64,000 bases of DNA from Gari tellinella (taxonomy: Eukaryota > Mollusca > Bivalvia > Cardiida > Psammobiidae): assembly GCA_922989275.2 (NCBI GenBank), contig OV277866.1, forward strand, positions 72,948,328 to 73,012,327, in the 5' to 3' direction. This document shows, one piece after another, positions 1 to 9,448 of this stretch. Below the pieces are notes generated by a model. It saw only the letters and a program-made list of their open reading frames with translations, was not told the origin of the DNA and did no database searches. A program made the position numbers and the translations under genes. Position 1 is the stretch's first letter. The number at the start of each line of letters is the position of its first letter.

Positions 1-182
1 TGCTTTATTTCGAATAAGTTATATACAGTTGTCAAAATCAACATCTCTATACCAAATAATACTATCCTACAATAAACAAGATATACATGACATATTGTAT
101 TATAAAAGTAAACCATGCAAACAAGAATAATGCTAGATTAATGAAATACAATGTACAAAAACATTCTTTGTTAGTAATACTC

Positions 183-447
183 CAGAGCTGCCATTTCTCC
201 AGATTTGTCAGAAATTTTCGGATTTTTCTTAATTTCTCTGGACCTACACACTTTTTCCGAAATCTTCAGATTTCTGCTCTTACTTTAAAAAATTGTAATT
301 TTATGCCTTTTTTAATTAGGAAATATTGATATGAGTGTCTAACAATTTAGAACCAGATCAGGTGCAGCGTTGTGCGGCGCCTGATCTGGATCCAAACTGT
401 TTGCATAATTATGTTAATGTTATAGAGACTGGCAGCCAAAGGGTTAA
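183..447. repeat. Degenerate MITE fragments with a short hairpin
   Basis: Positions about 185-235 match, inverted, the right-hand end of the CAG-2 element near 10.2 kb (GCTGCCATTTCTCC, then TTTTCGGATTTTT). A GC-rich hairpin at about 352-397 pairs CCAGATCAGGTGC with GCGCCTGATCTGG. The block ends in AAAGGGTTAA at 438-447, a typical TTAA-family terminus. It reads as overlapping remains of at least two elements. I could not define the left border. Confidence 0.5.
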
Positions 448-449
448 AG

Positions 450-1035
450 GTACAAATTCTAAAATCGCGCTTCACTGAACACACAGGCTAAAATGTAGAG
501 TTAAAAGTCATAACAAACCACAGTTATGTTAATTAAAGTATGAAAATTAGAAAAATCAATAAAAACTTGCCACCAGGTAAATATAAACATGCCACACTCT
601 TAATCTCCAGCAATTTTTAGCTGTTTATTTGACCAAAATATTTGCATAAAAATTCTAATATCTAAACATTTTTAGAAAATTTAATTAAAATTGAACATAA
701 TATCAGTTAAAATCACAACTTTGCCTATTTCAAAAGGTTTATACTTGGCACATCACAGATTAAGAGGCAATATTGCACTGATTAAGGCCAAAATAATAAA
801 ATTACTGTCTGAGCTCAAGAATAAACAATTACATCTGTTTAGCCACTAGATAAAGTAAAACGTCTTACAAATCAATGTGCAAATCCTATGTAATTCCAAT
901 AGATATCTAAGTAAATAATTTTCACGGAAGAACTTATATAGTTCCTTCTGTAGGTACCAAAATACACAGGTGATCTGCTATGACGGCTTTAAGTCTCTCT
1001 GGTCAAGACTGGCATATTAAGTCTCTTAGTCAGCC
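450..1035. other. No gene or repeat recognised
   Basis: AT-rich sequence without a supported exon or a strong inverted repeat. It is either gene-flanking or intronic sequence downstream of the minus-strand gene. Confidence 0.5.
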
Positions 1036-1250
1036 TTAACTCTTTGCATGCTGGGTAATATTTTCGTCTGCAACAATTGTCGTCTGCTACTGTTCTAAAG
1101 TTAGAATGTTCTAAATTCATTTTTCAAAATGGGGTCAGAGTGTAAAACAGTTTGGATCCTGATGAGACGCCGCATTATGCGGCGTCTCATCAGGATCCAA
1201 ACTGTTTGCAAAAGTTATCATGATTTCACCGCTAGCACGCTGAGAGTTAA
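1036..1250 (+). mobile_element. TTAA-2 MITE, complete
   Basis: Bounded by TTAA at 1036-1039 and 1247-1250. The ends are short inverted repeats (CTCTTTGCATGCT on the left, AGCACGCTGAGAG on the right). Its centre is a near-perfect palindrome at about 1145-1207. The arms start AAACAGTTTGGATCC and run through GATGAGACGCCGCAT to a one-base loop. There is no coding capacity. TTAA target repeats and C-initial ends are known for piggyBac-type (and Kolobok-type) transposons, so this is probably a non-autonomous derivative of one of those. This is the reference description for TTAA-2. Confidence 0.8.
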
Positions 1251-1379
1251 TCCCAGGGGGCACTATAAACTGTCGATAGTTTCTCACACCTACTTAAACA
1301 TTTAATAAATGTAAGACACAATTGCACAACCTATAGACAGCAGTACAAGTAAGTGGCCTCTGAAAGTAGGATGAAAGTA

Positions 1380-1610
1380 AAGCAGTAAGCCCTTGTTTCT
1401 ATATTATCCCTTTTCTCCATATAAGTGTTGTAGGTCAATTTTACCCCTCTGTCTGCCTAAGCTCAATAAATGACCACTCATTGACAGTTTTGGATACAGG
1501 GGGTAGCTTCCTGCTCTACTTTTGATTGAAGGGGTATAAAAGCCGGTACCATGCCGAACCGAAACGTAAATTGCCGTAGCGAACATTTTTTGGAGTTTAA
1601 ATACAAGCAT
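1380..1610. other. Unclassified block with a TATA-like motif
   Basis: This stretch is more GC-balanced than its surroundings and contains TATAAAAG at 1535-1542, followed by the partly palindromic GCCGGTACCATGCCG. The plus-strand ATG just after it opens only a short frame. It may be part of an unrecognised transposon, because the style resembles terminal regions of molluscan repeats. No promoter function is claimed. Confidence 0.25.
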
Positions 1611-1704
1611 AAAATTTACTTAAATTTGGAAATTCTGGTACGTATTGGTTCTTAAACATAATTATTATGTACATCCTGAAAAAGTTTTGTAACCATCAGA
1701 AGCC

Positions 1705-1925
1705 TTATTTGATGAAACACCTTTTAGCGCATTTAATTTATGCCATTGAAGAAAAAAGTTCCAATTTATACAGTCATGAACAGGTATAAAAAGAAATATT
1801 TTCTAAATCCTAGCAGGTGACAGCTTAAAGCAGGCTGAAAGTAAAGCAGAAAGCACCTTAAGGCGCATTCTGCTTTTCTTTCAACCTGCTTTAAGTCGTC
1901 ACATGTTTTCAAAACTAAAAAGTGT
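1705..1925 (+). mobile_element. TTAA-1 MITE, ends eroded
   Basis: The central hairpin lies at about 1826-1894, with stem CTTAAAGCAGGCTGAAAG and an apex of GCACC-TTAA-GGCGC, which is mismatched. The outer left arm (TTTAGCGCATTTAATTTATG) and the right end (TTCAAAACTA) are recognisable, but the CCC/GGG termini are gone. It is followed at 1929-1975 by a small fragment with a GGAGCTTTCTGC motif from a TA-2 hairpin. Confidence 0.65.
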
Positions 1926-2090
1926 TAAAGCATAATGTAGGAGCTTTCTGCATCACCCTCTTCCTACATTACACTTTCAAATATCTCAACACCATTATCA
2001 AGCACAGGTTACCTAAATTAATTAGGTGCTTTTATGGAAAGGACACAATCAGCAAAGTAACTGCTGCTGAGGGAATGGTGCTTGAGGCAT

Positions 2091-2341
2091 GGTTTAGTTG
2101 ATTTGATTTGTAATGATTTTATATCACTTTATCAATATTTCAGTCATATTACGAAGTCCAGCTAATTATAGATAGAAGAAGACAGAAGTACAAATTGGCG
2201 GATGGGTAGAACTACCGTATCAACTTTCTGCAAGCCAGCTGGATGGCTTCCCCGCATGAAAAATTCACAGTGCCCAGACTGGGATTTGAAATCGCAGTAT
2301 GTCAAGTTGGGCATACCAACTTAACTGAAATTGTGCGCCCA
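2091..2341 (-). mobile_element. tRNA-derived SINE
   Basis: Read on the minus strand, it begins near 2341 with a degraded tRNA-like head. A B-box-like segment (GATTTCAAATCCCAG) is still visible. It continues through a conserved body (GGGGAAGCCATCCAGCTGGC) and then ATTAGCTGGACTTCG and TATGACTGAAATATTG. It ends in an AAATC-rich tail at about 2091-2115. The body aligns by eye along its whole length with the SINE at 20.3-20.6 kb, so the two are one family. Molluscan SINEs commonly share such a 3' domain. I see no clear target-site duplication here. Confidence 0.75.
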
Positions 2342-2840
2342 AGAAATAAGTTCAAGTAGTTTAATTCTTAAAGTTCTTAGAATTCTTAAGGCCATTAATT
2401 GGTGCTACAAATGAGGCAAAGTAAGCCGATCAATTATGAACTTTAAAACCCTTCAATGCCATTACATTGCCTGATCAAATCTTATCAATCTATATTCTAT
2501 CTATTTCCATGGAAGGAATATAAATGTAAGTACCAAACAGATTGGACCCTGATCAGATGTCAAGTCAAGTAACTCTGGTAATTTAACTCAAAACTGTTTG
2601 CAAATGTTCTTCATCAGCGCAATCTTGAATGGCAGTAAACAGATTATTCTTATAGGTGATTAACATAATTTTCTGTCATTGATTTGTAGTATTGTTACCA
2701 TAATACTTTATGAATACTCGTAACATGAGTCACAGACTGCAATACCTAATATTCCCAGAGTACTTAGAATGTTTGGTTCAGTAACACCCTGATTCTACAA
2801 CCAGACCACTCAACAGAAGATTCAATGATGGTATTAAAAG
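2342..2840. other. No gene seen; one degenerate hairpin
   Basis: Only a decayed hairpin remnant is visible at about 2535-2605. It has a CAGATTGGACCCTGATCAG arm and a distant AAAACTGTTTGC, and represents the TTAA-2/TTAA-6 core type with most of the right arm lost. Confidence 0.4.
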
Positions 2841-2855
2841 TAAAGCTGAAATGTA

Positions 2856-2926
2856 AAGCAGGATGAAAGTAAAGCAGAAAGCTCCTGTAGGAGCTTTCTG
2901 CTTTACTTTCATCCTACTTTAAGCTG
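2856..2926. repeat. Solo hairpin, AGCAGG type
   Basis: A near-perfect inverted repeat reads TAAAGCAGGATGAAAG to an apex of GAAAGCTCC-TGTA-GGAGCTTTC and back to CTTTCATCCTACTTTAAG. The apex is of the GCTCC type seen in TA-1 and TA-2 elements, but the base is of the TTAA-1 type. Flanking ends are not recognisable. Confidence 0.65.
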
Positions 2927-3312
2927 CAATCTTCCCTTAAGCACTGTAAACAAACATTCTATTTAGTGGTCATGATAGAAGTTTACTGTAATTTTGTCTA
3001 ATTATTTCATGCCTTTTCAAACCACAAGTAAAACAGACAATGTATATCATTTTGCATGCAAGATGAAATGATGCCAGCTATTTAATAATGATCATTAAAG
3101 AAAACTTATTGATATTATCATAGATGAGACAGCATGAAGGTAAACCAAAAGCAATTCTAATTTACTTTCATCTTACTGAATGCATTCCCTCATAGAAATG
3201 TACTATAACATGTATATAACGTCTACCTAGTCGTGATAAAAAGCCATAGGATCAAGAGATTTCATAAAGTATGTTGAAGTTAAAAGCAGAAATCTCCACA
3301 TGGAAGCCTGCC

Positions 3313-3563
3313 TGAACCTTTCCCCAATAGAAGCGCCTTTGAGCGCATTTAATTTATTCCTCCCCTGCAGACAATAGTTCCAATTTTTACAGTCATAAAC
3401 ATGTACCAAAAGAAATATTTTCTATTTCCTAGCAGATGGTAGCTTAAAGCAGGCTGAAAGTAAAGCAGAATGCGCCTTCAGGTGCATTCTGCTTTACTTT
3501 CAACCTGCTTTAAGAAGTCACCTATTTTCAAAACTAGAAACAGGCTATGGGGTAAAGGGTTAA
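3313..3563 (+). mobile_element. TTAA-1 MITE, nearly complete
   Basis: The right terminus is GGTAAAGGGTTAA, ending at 3563. The left terminus reads TGAACCTTTCCCC, so the left TTAA has mutated. The apex is GCGCC-TTCA-GGTGC. For TTAA-1, I use plus where the arm containing CGCCTTTTAACGC-like sequence lies left and the arm ending CTAGAAACAGGCTATGGGG lies right. Confidence 0.8.
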
Positions 3564-3892
3564 ACAGTAGCTGCTTATAAACTCTGAAAACATGCTACAA
3601 AGGAAAGGTTACACATAATAAACAAGCCTTTATTTCATGAGTCTTGCGAGCAATATCTTACAGTATATAACCATGTACCAAGATAATAAAGATTTCTGCA
3701 ATAATCAGTTGAGTTAGTAATAGATTGTATGTAAGTCAGTATGAAGCTGGGTGAAAACACATACCACTACAGTATTAGAACATGTGGGGTCGGTTATTGA
3801 CTGAAAATGAAAGTTACACACACATCTTGTTAGGAGTGGGGAACACATTATATTTTCTCTTTTAAACAAAACAAAATTATCCCAGTACCTAT

Positions 3893-4269
3893 AGTTTGTT
3901 TCTAGTTTTGAAAACAGGTGACCACTTAAAGCAGATTGAAAGTGAAGCAGAATGCACCTTAAGGTGCATTCTGCTGTACTTTCAGCCTGGTATAAGCTAA
4001 AGTGCTAGCATTTAGGAAATATTTCTTAAGTGCATGATGGTTTGTTTCTAGTTTTGAAGACAGGTGACCACTTAAAGCAGATTGAAAGTGAAGCAGAATG
4101 CTTAAGGTGCATTCTGCTGTTCTTTCAGCCTGGTATAAGCTAAAATCTGCTAGCATTTAGGAAATATTTTTTAAGTGCATGATTCATGACTGTATAAATT
4201 GGAACTATTTTCTTTCATGGCGGATTAAATTAAAGGTGTAAAAAGGTGTCTATTTTAGTAATGTGTTAA
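3893..4269 (-). mobile_element. TTAA-1 MITE with internal tandem duplication
   Basis: The left arm and hairpin occur twice in tandem, at about 3895-4038 and 4039-4184. Both copies start at GTTTGTTTCTAGTTTTGAA and end at AAGTGCATGAT. The first hairpin has the apex GCACC-TTAA-GGTGC. The second has lost bases on one side of the apex. After the second copy the element continues through TGTATAAATTGGAAC to its right end. Confidence 0.7.
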
Positions 4270-4541
4270 AAAGGGGCTACTATTGAGGAATGAGTATAAA
4301 CAAATCAAACTCATTAACTAGTATACATACAAAGAATGTAAATAAAACCCAATCTGATTACAATAAGCACATTTCCATTCCAATATGCTATCATTGAAAA
4401 GAAACTAACCATCATCATCATCATAAATGCAACTTGATCAGCTTTTTCAAACAGATTGGTGTCCCAATTATATCCCAAATAAGATCCCAAGTTACTTGAG
4501 ATCTATACAGACTTGACCAAATTAATAATGTTTGTTCTACT

Positions 4542-4618
4542 AACCCTTTACTCCATAGCTACTCATTTTATTGCACTTAGTTTATTCCTCCATTGAAGAA
4601 ATTATAGTCATGAATGTA
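4542..4618 (+). mobile_element. TTAA-1 left-arm fragment
   Basis: AACCCTTTACTCCATAG followed by TTATTCCTCCATTGAAGAA and an ATAGTCATGAATGTATAG segment matches the left arm of TTAA-1. It stops abruptly just before the 33-bp tandem array. Confidence 0.6.
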
Positions 4619-4631
4619 TAGTCTAAAGTCA

Positions 4632-4763
4632 GATCAGACATAAAATTACCTTTTTACATTTCTTGATCAGACATAAAATTACCTTTTTACATTTCTTGAT
4701 CAGACATAAAATTACCTTTTTACATTTCTTGATCAGACATAAAATTACCTTTTTACATTTCTT
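4632..4763. repeat. Four perfect 33-bp tandem repeats
   Basis: Units start at 4632, 4665, 4698 and 4731. Each begins GATCAGACATAAAATTACC and ends TTTTACATTTCTT. By eye the four copies are identical, which implies a recent expansion. No open frame of interest crosses them. Confidence 0.9.
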
Positions 4764-5011
4764 TGCATCTAATTTCTTTTCTTTTTTCAGCATTTAATTT
4801 CATTCATATTATAAACCTGTTTAGTTTTGAAGCGAACAAATCCTTAGAGATCTTCTTACATGCAATGTATCATGATGATGGTTAAAACAACTATTTTAAT
4901 TTGATAACAGCAAATATTCAATAAAAAAATTTAGTAATTTTTTACAAAACAAAAAATTACAACAAGATAACAATTAGGAAAATCAAGCAGCAAACATAAA
5001 ATATTATAACT

Positions 5012-5635
5012 ACCCTTTACCCCATAGCCAATTTCTAATTTTGAAGACAGGTGACCACTTAAAGCAGGTTGAAAGTAAAGCAGAATGTGCCTTAAGGCAC
5101 ATTCTGCTTTACTTTCAACCTGCTTTAAACTATCATCTACTAGGATATAGAAAATATTCCTTACTGTATACATTCATGGTGGTATAAAATGGAACTTTTT
5201 GTTTTCAGCAGAAAAATGAATTAACCCTTTCCCACATAGCCTGTTTCTAGTATTGAATATATGTGTCCACTTAAAGCAGGTTGAAAGTAAAGCAGAATGC
5301 GCCTTAAGCGCATTCTGCTTTACTTTCAGCCTGCTTTAAGCTAGTATCTGCTAGAGTATAGAAAATATTTCTTATAATACCTATTCATGACTGTATAAAT
5401 TGGAACTATTTTCTTCAGGGCAAGAATAAACTGAATGCGCTAAAAGGCGCTTCTATGGGGGAAAGGGTTAAGGCACATTCTGCTTTACTTTCAACCTGCT
5501 TTAAGCTATCATCTACTAGGATATAGAAAATATTCCTTTCTGTATACATTCATGGTGGTATAAAATGGAACTTTTTTTTTCAGAGAAAAATGAATTAAAT
5601 GCATAAAAAGGTGCAACTATGGAGTAAAGGGATAA
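5012..5635 (-). mobile_element. TTAA-1 element interrupted by a second TTAA-1
   Basis: The outer copy starts ACCCTTTACCCCATAGCC at about 5013 and has a perfect GTGCC-TTAA-GGCAC apex at about 5087-5100. A complete TTAA-1 lies inside it at 5221-5471. After the inner copy, the right half of the outer hairpin and the following arm appear a second time (5468-5600), nearly identical to 5091-5224. The structure is therefore an insertion plus a duplication of roughly 130 bp, and not a simple nest. Confidence 0.75.
5221..5471 (-). mobile_element. TTAA-1 MITE, complete inner copy
   Basis: TTAA at 5221-5224 and 5468-5471 bound a copy with termini CCCTTTCCC and GGGAAAGGG. The apex is GCGCCTTAAGCGC, with one base lost on the right side. 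The base immediately to its right (GGCACATTCTGC) is a half-hairpin of another TTAA-1. Confidence 0.85.
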
Positions 5636-5920
5636 TGTTAGTAGTAAGACACATGTAATGGGACTATGTAATTGTCAACTGATGTCCATGTCATTCTATT
5701 GCTATGAATTCCTGAGGTAGTAAACACATGTTGGATGCAATATCAACATGCAACATAAAACTTTAAGGATGTTTATGTTAGCATAAAAATTTCTTTTGGC
5801 TGTAATGAAAGAAACAAAATCTGCATAGCGTCTGATTTTATACAAATGGCTGCCAGGGATGGGGGACTTTTCTTTAAAATTATTCAAAACAAAAAGTTAC
5901 TGCATCACTTCTGCCCTGCA

Positions 5921-6169
5921 TTAACCCTTTCCTCCCTAAAATTTAAATGGACAATTCCAGTTTCCATTTGAGCCTAGTCCATTTCTGACTTTTGAGGGTT
6001 GGTTTTGTCAATGTTTGGCATTATGACAAACAGTGAAGACCCTGATCAGAGGGCTCCTAGGAGGCCTCTGATCTTGGTCTTCACTGTTTGTCATAGGACA
6101 AGTGAATTATTCACATGTACACCTTTTGAAAAGGACGCCGATATGCGGGACTAGGGTTCAAAGGGTTAA
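5921..6169 (+). mobile_element. TTAA-3 MITE, complete, inside a TA-2 remnant
   Basis: TTAA at 5921-5924 and 6166-6169 bound the element. The left end is CCCTTTCCTCCC and the right end is GGGACTAGGGTTCAAAGGG. The central palindrome at about 6028-6097 has arms ACAAACAGTGAAGACC, then CTGATCAGAGG. The flanks join as CTGCCCTGCA-TTAA-GCAG, which is the 3' base of a TA-2 hairpin. This is the reference copy for TTAA-3. Confidence 0.85.
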
Positions 6170-6298
6170 GCAGGTACATATCTCAAGATTCTTTACAGAA
6201 TTACTGCCAATAACTTATTAAACATTTAAATCTCCCCTTCCTTGACATTTAACTGTTATCTGAACACAAGCACTGCTCTCTGATAATGTACAAGACGT

Positions 6299-6491
6299 CA
6301 GGGCTCCAAATAAGGGGAGTATTTCAAAACTTAAAATCTTTATTTGTACATTAAACCGTATGGTGTCACTACTCATTAGGATTGTCTCTTCGAGATAATT
6401 CTAATGTGTAGTAACACTATAAGGTTTGATGCAGATATAAGTGAGAAAAAGTCAGATTTGTTTGGTTTTCTCCCTCTTATCTGGAGCCCCG
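6299..6491. mobile_element. CAG-1 MITE
   Basis: The element opens CAGGGCTCCAAATAAGGGGA and closes TCTTATCTGGAGCCCCG, so the last base pair is eroded. It has a central foldback at about 6362-6432 (GGTGTCACTACTCATTAG against CTAATGTGTAGTAACACT). Flanking hexamers are AGACGT on the left and AGACTT on the right, a 6-bp target repeat with one mismatch. It sits 92 bp beyond the splice donor of the 6583-7356 exon. Confidence 0.75.
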
Positions 6492-6582
6492 AGACTTTCA
6501 TGACATACAACATTCAAACAAACAAATTACAAGCTAGTGAGTTGCCATGCCATTCCATCTCACAAAACATCCAGCTGAATAC

Positions 6583-7356
6583 CTTGTCAGTCAATGTCTG
6601 CTCAAATATCTCTTTCTCTCCGTTAACCTCCTTCAACTCCCGTATCTTACGCTGCAGTCGTACGATCTGTTTCCGCAGTTTATCACAGTCAGCATTCCCT
6701 TCCTCGACTCTGTCTCGAAGTACGCTCTCACTGAGCTCAAGTTCTGTTATATGCTTCTCCGCCAGCTTGATCCGGTCTCTGTGCTGTCGCTCTGACAGTT
6801 CCGCACTTTGAACTTGCCCTTTGAGATGTTCAATAGTTTCACGAAGTTCGACAAGTCTTGAGTCTTCAGAATCCGATCCAGATGCGTCAGAATCGCCATG
6901 ACCCTTCTGAGCTAGCTCGTACCTCAGGACGTCATTCTCATCCTGCAGATCTGAGATCTGTCTCTGAAGGTCGTCTACTTCGCTGGTAGTTCCAAATTGT
7001 CTGGTAAAATGGCTTCCTAATACAGGCACGCTGTTTGTTCTGTTATGTCTTGGTGATGCTTCGAAAGTGACTGGTTCTGTGTTTTCAATGGTTGAGACTT
7101 GTTTCTCGAAAGTTTCCTGTGTCTCACTGTTTCTCCGGCTGAGGGTGTATTGGCCCTCGCCAAGTCTATCTTTCGCATAGCTCGAAAAGGAGTCTCCTCC
7201 GTGTACGGATGTTAGTCGTGGTGATCGTGGTGACGTTAATGGGCTAATCATTCGCTCCTGAGATCTCTCACGTTCTAGAGATCTCTCACGAATGCTGTCA
7301 TGGCCCACCTCTGCTAGTTTAAGACGGTTATTGAGGAGGTTATCTGGAGCCTTGCG
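6583..7356 (-). CDS. Coiled-coil protein, internal exon (fourth visible)
   Basis: Open for 258 codons. The donor is AAG|GTATTC at 6583/6582. The acceptor is most likely CTTTACCACTAG|CGC at 7357/7356, and AAG|GCT at 7351/7350 or CAGAG|GTG at 7309/7308 would keep the same frame. Residues about 1-16 read RKAPDNLLNNRLKLAE. They are followed by an Arg/Glu-rich stretch (RERSLERERSQER) and a Ser/Pro linker (SPLTSPRSPR). Coiled coil follows at about 127-152 (VDDLQRQISDLQDENDVL), then an acidic Ser/Asp patch (GDSDASGSDSEDS, about 154-166), then continuous heptad-like helix to the end (LRKQIVRLQRKIRELKE). Reading through the donor would add 22 residues and a stop at about 6514. I do not recognise the family. 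Scaffold, microtubule or centrosome proteins look like this, but that is a guess. Frames on the opposite strand here are shadows. Confidence 0.85.
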
Positions 7357-7367
7357 CTAGTGGTAAA

Positions 7368-7653
7368 GATAGGTCATTATCATCTCAATAGTAAATACAA
7401 TATGACAACTATTAACAGAGCTCAAGATAAGGGGAGTTTTTCAAAAACTAAAAACTAATGTTTGCTAAAAACTCTATGGTGTGACTACTCATTAGAATCC
7501 TCTCCTTGAGTTGATTCGAATGAGAAGTTACACCATATGATTTGGTGATAAAATGAGCAAGAAAACGTATTTTATTAATTTACTCCCTCTTATTTTGAGT
7601 CCTGGATAGGTGTTTATCATTCAATAGTAACAATACAATATGATAACTAACAT
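7368..7653. repeat. Direct repeats flanking a CAG-1 element
   Basis: About 48 bp at 7368-7415 (starting GATAGGTCATTATCATC) recur at 7605-7653 (GATAGGTGTTTATCATTC) with roughly 85% match by eye. They enclose the CAG-1 copy at 7416-7604. The left repeat contains the polypyrimidine and branch region of the acceptor of the 6583-7356 exon, so the acceptor region exists in a second, decayed copy upstream. Confidence 0.65.
7416..7604. mobile_element. CAG-1 MITE
   Basis: The ends are CAGAGCTCAAGATAAGGGGA and CTCTTATTTTGAGTCCTG. The internal foldback pairs TGGTGTGACTACTCATTAG with the ATTCGAATGAGAAGTTACACC side. The hexamers adjoining the ends do not match. Confidence 0.7.
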
Positions 7654-7788
7654 ACAAACAACTTAACTGGTTTGAGGGATATTTGTAACTAGCGCAGATT
7701 GATGAAAGTTGAACTATCACAATATCCGAGTTAAATGGATATTCAAAAAGAAAACGAAATAGCAGTCTTGGATAAATATGGGACTTTA

Positions 7789-7859
7789 ATGCAAGACAAA
7801 AGTAATGCAGACAGCTCCTTAAGGAGCTTTCTGCATTACTTTTGTCTTGAATTAAACTG
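7789..7859. repeat. TA-2 type hairpin
   Basis: The stem is ATGCAAGACAAAAGTAATGC with apex CAGCTCC-TTAA-GGAGCTTTC. The right arm runs through GCATTACTTTTGTCTTG to the ATTAAACTGTTACC base. This is the reference description of the TA-2 hairpin (base TTAATGCAGGAC, apex AGCTCC). Full element borders are unclear here. Confidence 0.7.
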
Positions 7860-8100
7860 TTACCAGTCTTCTCAAATCTAAATTGAAGGCATATTTCTAT
7901 GATTTTCGGAATACTATAAAAATAGAGAACGCAAGAAAAAAATCTCAAATATCTGCACTGTCACAAAATCCAATCCAACTATAAAAGCTAAAGTTTATAT
8001 CTTAACTTTAACCATTCTGTTAGTGGCAAAAATTCATGACTATATCCAGCCACCTTGAAATCTAAGAACTTGGTATTATAGTACGGAACTATCTATCTAA

Positions 8101-8262
8101 GAAAGTAGAGACATCAAGTAAAAATAATAATAATAATAGCAATATTAATAATAATAATAATAACTTATACATCATTTTTCTTCAGCATTTTTATAATAAT
8201 AATGATAATAATAGCAATATTAATAATAATAATAACTTTATATCATTTTTCTTCAGCATTTT
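8101..8262. repeat. AAT-rich microsatellite, duplicated block
   Basis: (AAT)n tracts at about 8123-8165 and 8193-8235 each lead into the same unit, AGCAATATTAATAATAATA. After that come ATCATTTTTCTTCAGCATTT at 8171-8190 and 8239-8258. This indicates a tandem duplication of about 70 bp, mediated or expanded by the simple repeat. Confidence 0.8.
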
Positions 8263-8374
8263 TCAGTTTACAGAAGAAAGGAGCTTCTTATACGCCATAT
8301 GCAGTCAAAATTATCTTAAGCAGTCACAATCTGAAGAAAGACAGAATGCTTTAAAGATATACAACTGATTATCG

Positions 8375-8440
8375 CAGGGCATAGGTAAAGCAGAAAGCTC
8401 CTATTGGAGCTTTCTGCTTTACTGTTATCCTGCATTAAGC
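8375..8440. repeat. Solo hairpin, AGCTCC apex
   Basis: GGTAAAGCAGAAAGCTCC pairs with GGAGCTTTCTGCTTTAC across a TATT loop. The right base is TCCTGCATTAAGCAGC. It is a TA-1/TA-2 hybrid hairpin without visible termini. Confidence 0.6.
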
Positions 8441-8804
8441 AGCTGCCTGTGTTAAAGACTGATAATATGCTTCCCTTTTGAGTGATTGCTTATCAAAGTT
8501 TTGACTGTATACAAAAGAAAGGTGAAAGAGACTGCGAATAAAATACATTGAATAGGAGTGCCTCCCCAAGAGTGCAAGAAAAAGTCAAAATCAAAGAAAC
8601 AGTATGCTTTTTAAGTGATATCGCTTACTATGAAACTAGATAATAATTATTTTCTTATTTAACATTTGAAACTAATACAACAAAACCCTGGTAGAAATAT
8701 GTAATAAATTTAATGTTTGTTAAATCAAAGCACCATACAGTATAAGTCCTGATATTATAATCATTCAAAAAAGGCGTTTCTCTATTTGGTATCAAAGCAA
8801 TAAA

Positions 8805-8876
8805 GCTAAATGCAAGACATAAGCAATGTAGAGAGCTTTCTGCATTGCTAGTTTCTCTGCATTAAGCTATCATCTG
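8805..8876. repeat. TA-2 hairpin with collapsed apex
   Basis: AATGCAAGACATAAGCAATG leads directly to GAGAGCTTTCTGCATTGC and CTGCATTAAGC, so one side of the apex has been lost. The CAG-1 copy that follows is inserted at the end of this remnant. Confidence 0.5.
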
Positions 8877-9064
8877 CAGGGCTCCAGATCAGGTGAGTAT
8901 TTCAAAAACGAAAATCTTTATTTCTGCATTAAACCCTATGGTGTCACCACTCATTAGAATCGTCTCGAACGATTCTAATGAGTAGTAACACCATAGGATT
9001 TGGAGCTGAAATAGTGAGAAAATATTTGATTTGTTCAGTTTACTCCCTCTTATCTGGAGCCCTG
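8877..9064. mobile_element. CAG-1 MITE with perfect 6-bp target repeat
   Basis: The ends are CAGGGCTCCAGATCAGG and CTTATCTGGAGCCCTG. The hexamer CATCTG is found immediately on both sides (8871-8876 and 9065-9070). The foldback centre is GGTGTCACCACTCATTAG against CTAATGAGTAGTAACACC, with the palindromic apex AATCGTCTCGAACGATT. This is the best copy for defining the family. The CAGGG ends suggest hAT, although classical hAT elements duplicate 8 bp. Confidence 0.85.
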
Positions 9065-9219
9065 CATCTGCCTTTAAAAAACCCTATTATCTCATACAGG
9101 ATTGTAACTCAAAAGAGATATTATTGTACTTTAGTATCTTAAGTATTGAGAAAATCATACTAAGCTCAACTTAGTATCTTATGTGCCAAGAAAACCCAAC
9201 AGTATTTGCCCAGGCATAC

Positions 9220-9393
9220 CTTGACCTGCAGCAGTTCCTCTCTCTCCTCTCTGGACAGCGCCAGTGAGTGTTCCTGGGCATCAAGTTTGCCCCGATACTG
9301 CTTCAGTCTCTGTGACAGCTCCGATTTCTCCTCCTGTAACGTGATGACCTTTGACTGTAGTTCGTTCATAGTACTCTCAACATCACTGACATG
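9220..9393 (-). CDS. Coiled-coil protein, internal exon (third visible)
   Basis: 58 codons, phase 0 at both ends. The acceptor is ATATTTTCAG|CATGTC at 9394/9393 and the donor is GTCAAG|GTATGC at 9220/9219. The product starts HVSDVESTMNELQSKV and continues LQEEKSELSQRLKQYRGK and AQEHSLALSREEREELLQVK. It is one long amphipathic heptad pattern with no Pro or Gly break apart from a single Gly. It joins in frame to the exons at 10838-11023 and 6583-7356. A short ATG-started frame inside it is only part of the exon. Both splice sites fit consensus, so I am confident in the exon. The function is unknown. Confidence 0.88.
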
Positions 9394-9448
9394 CTGAAAA
9401 TATCATGAAATACAAACATGAAAACCAAGAATTACATGGAATAAGTTA

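Noticed and set aside
1535..1542. TATAAAAG as a promoter
   Set aside because: A TATA-like octamer is expected by chance in AT-rich DNA. No exon with a start codon and splice donor follows on the plus strand.
6404..6811. 135-residue plus-strand open frame
   Set aside because: It is antisense to the well-supported coiled-coil exon 6583-7356, is Ser/Leu-rich as expected for the complement of a Glu/Leu/Arg-rich helix, and has no splice context.
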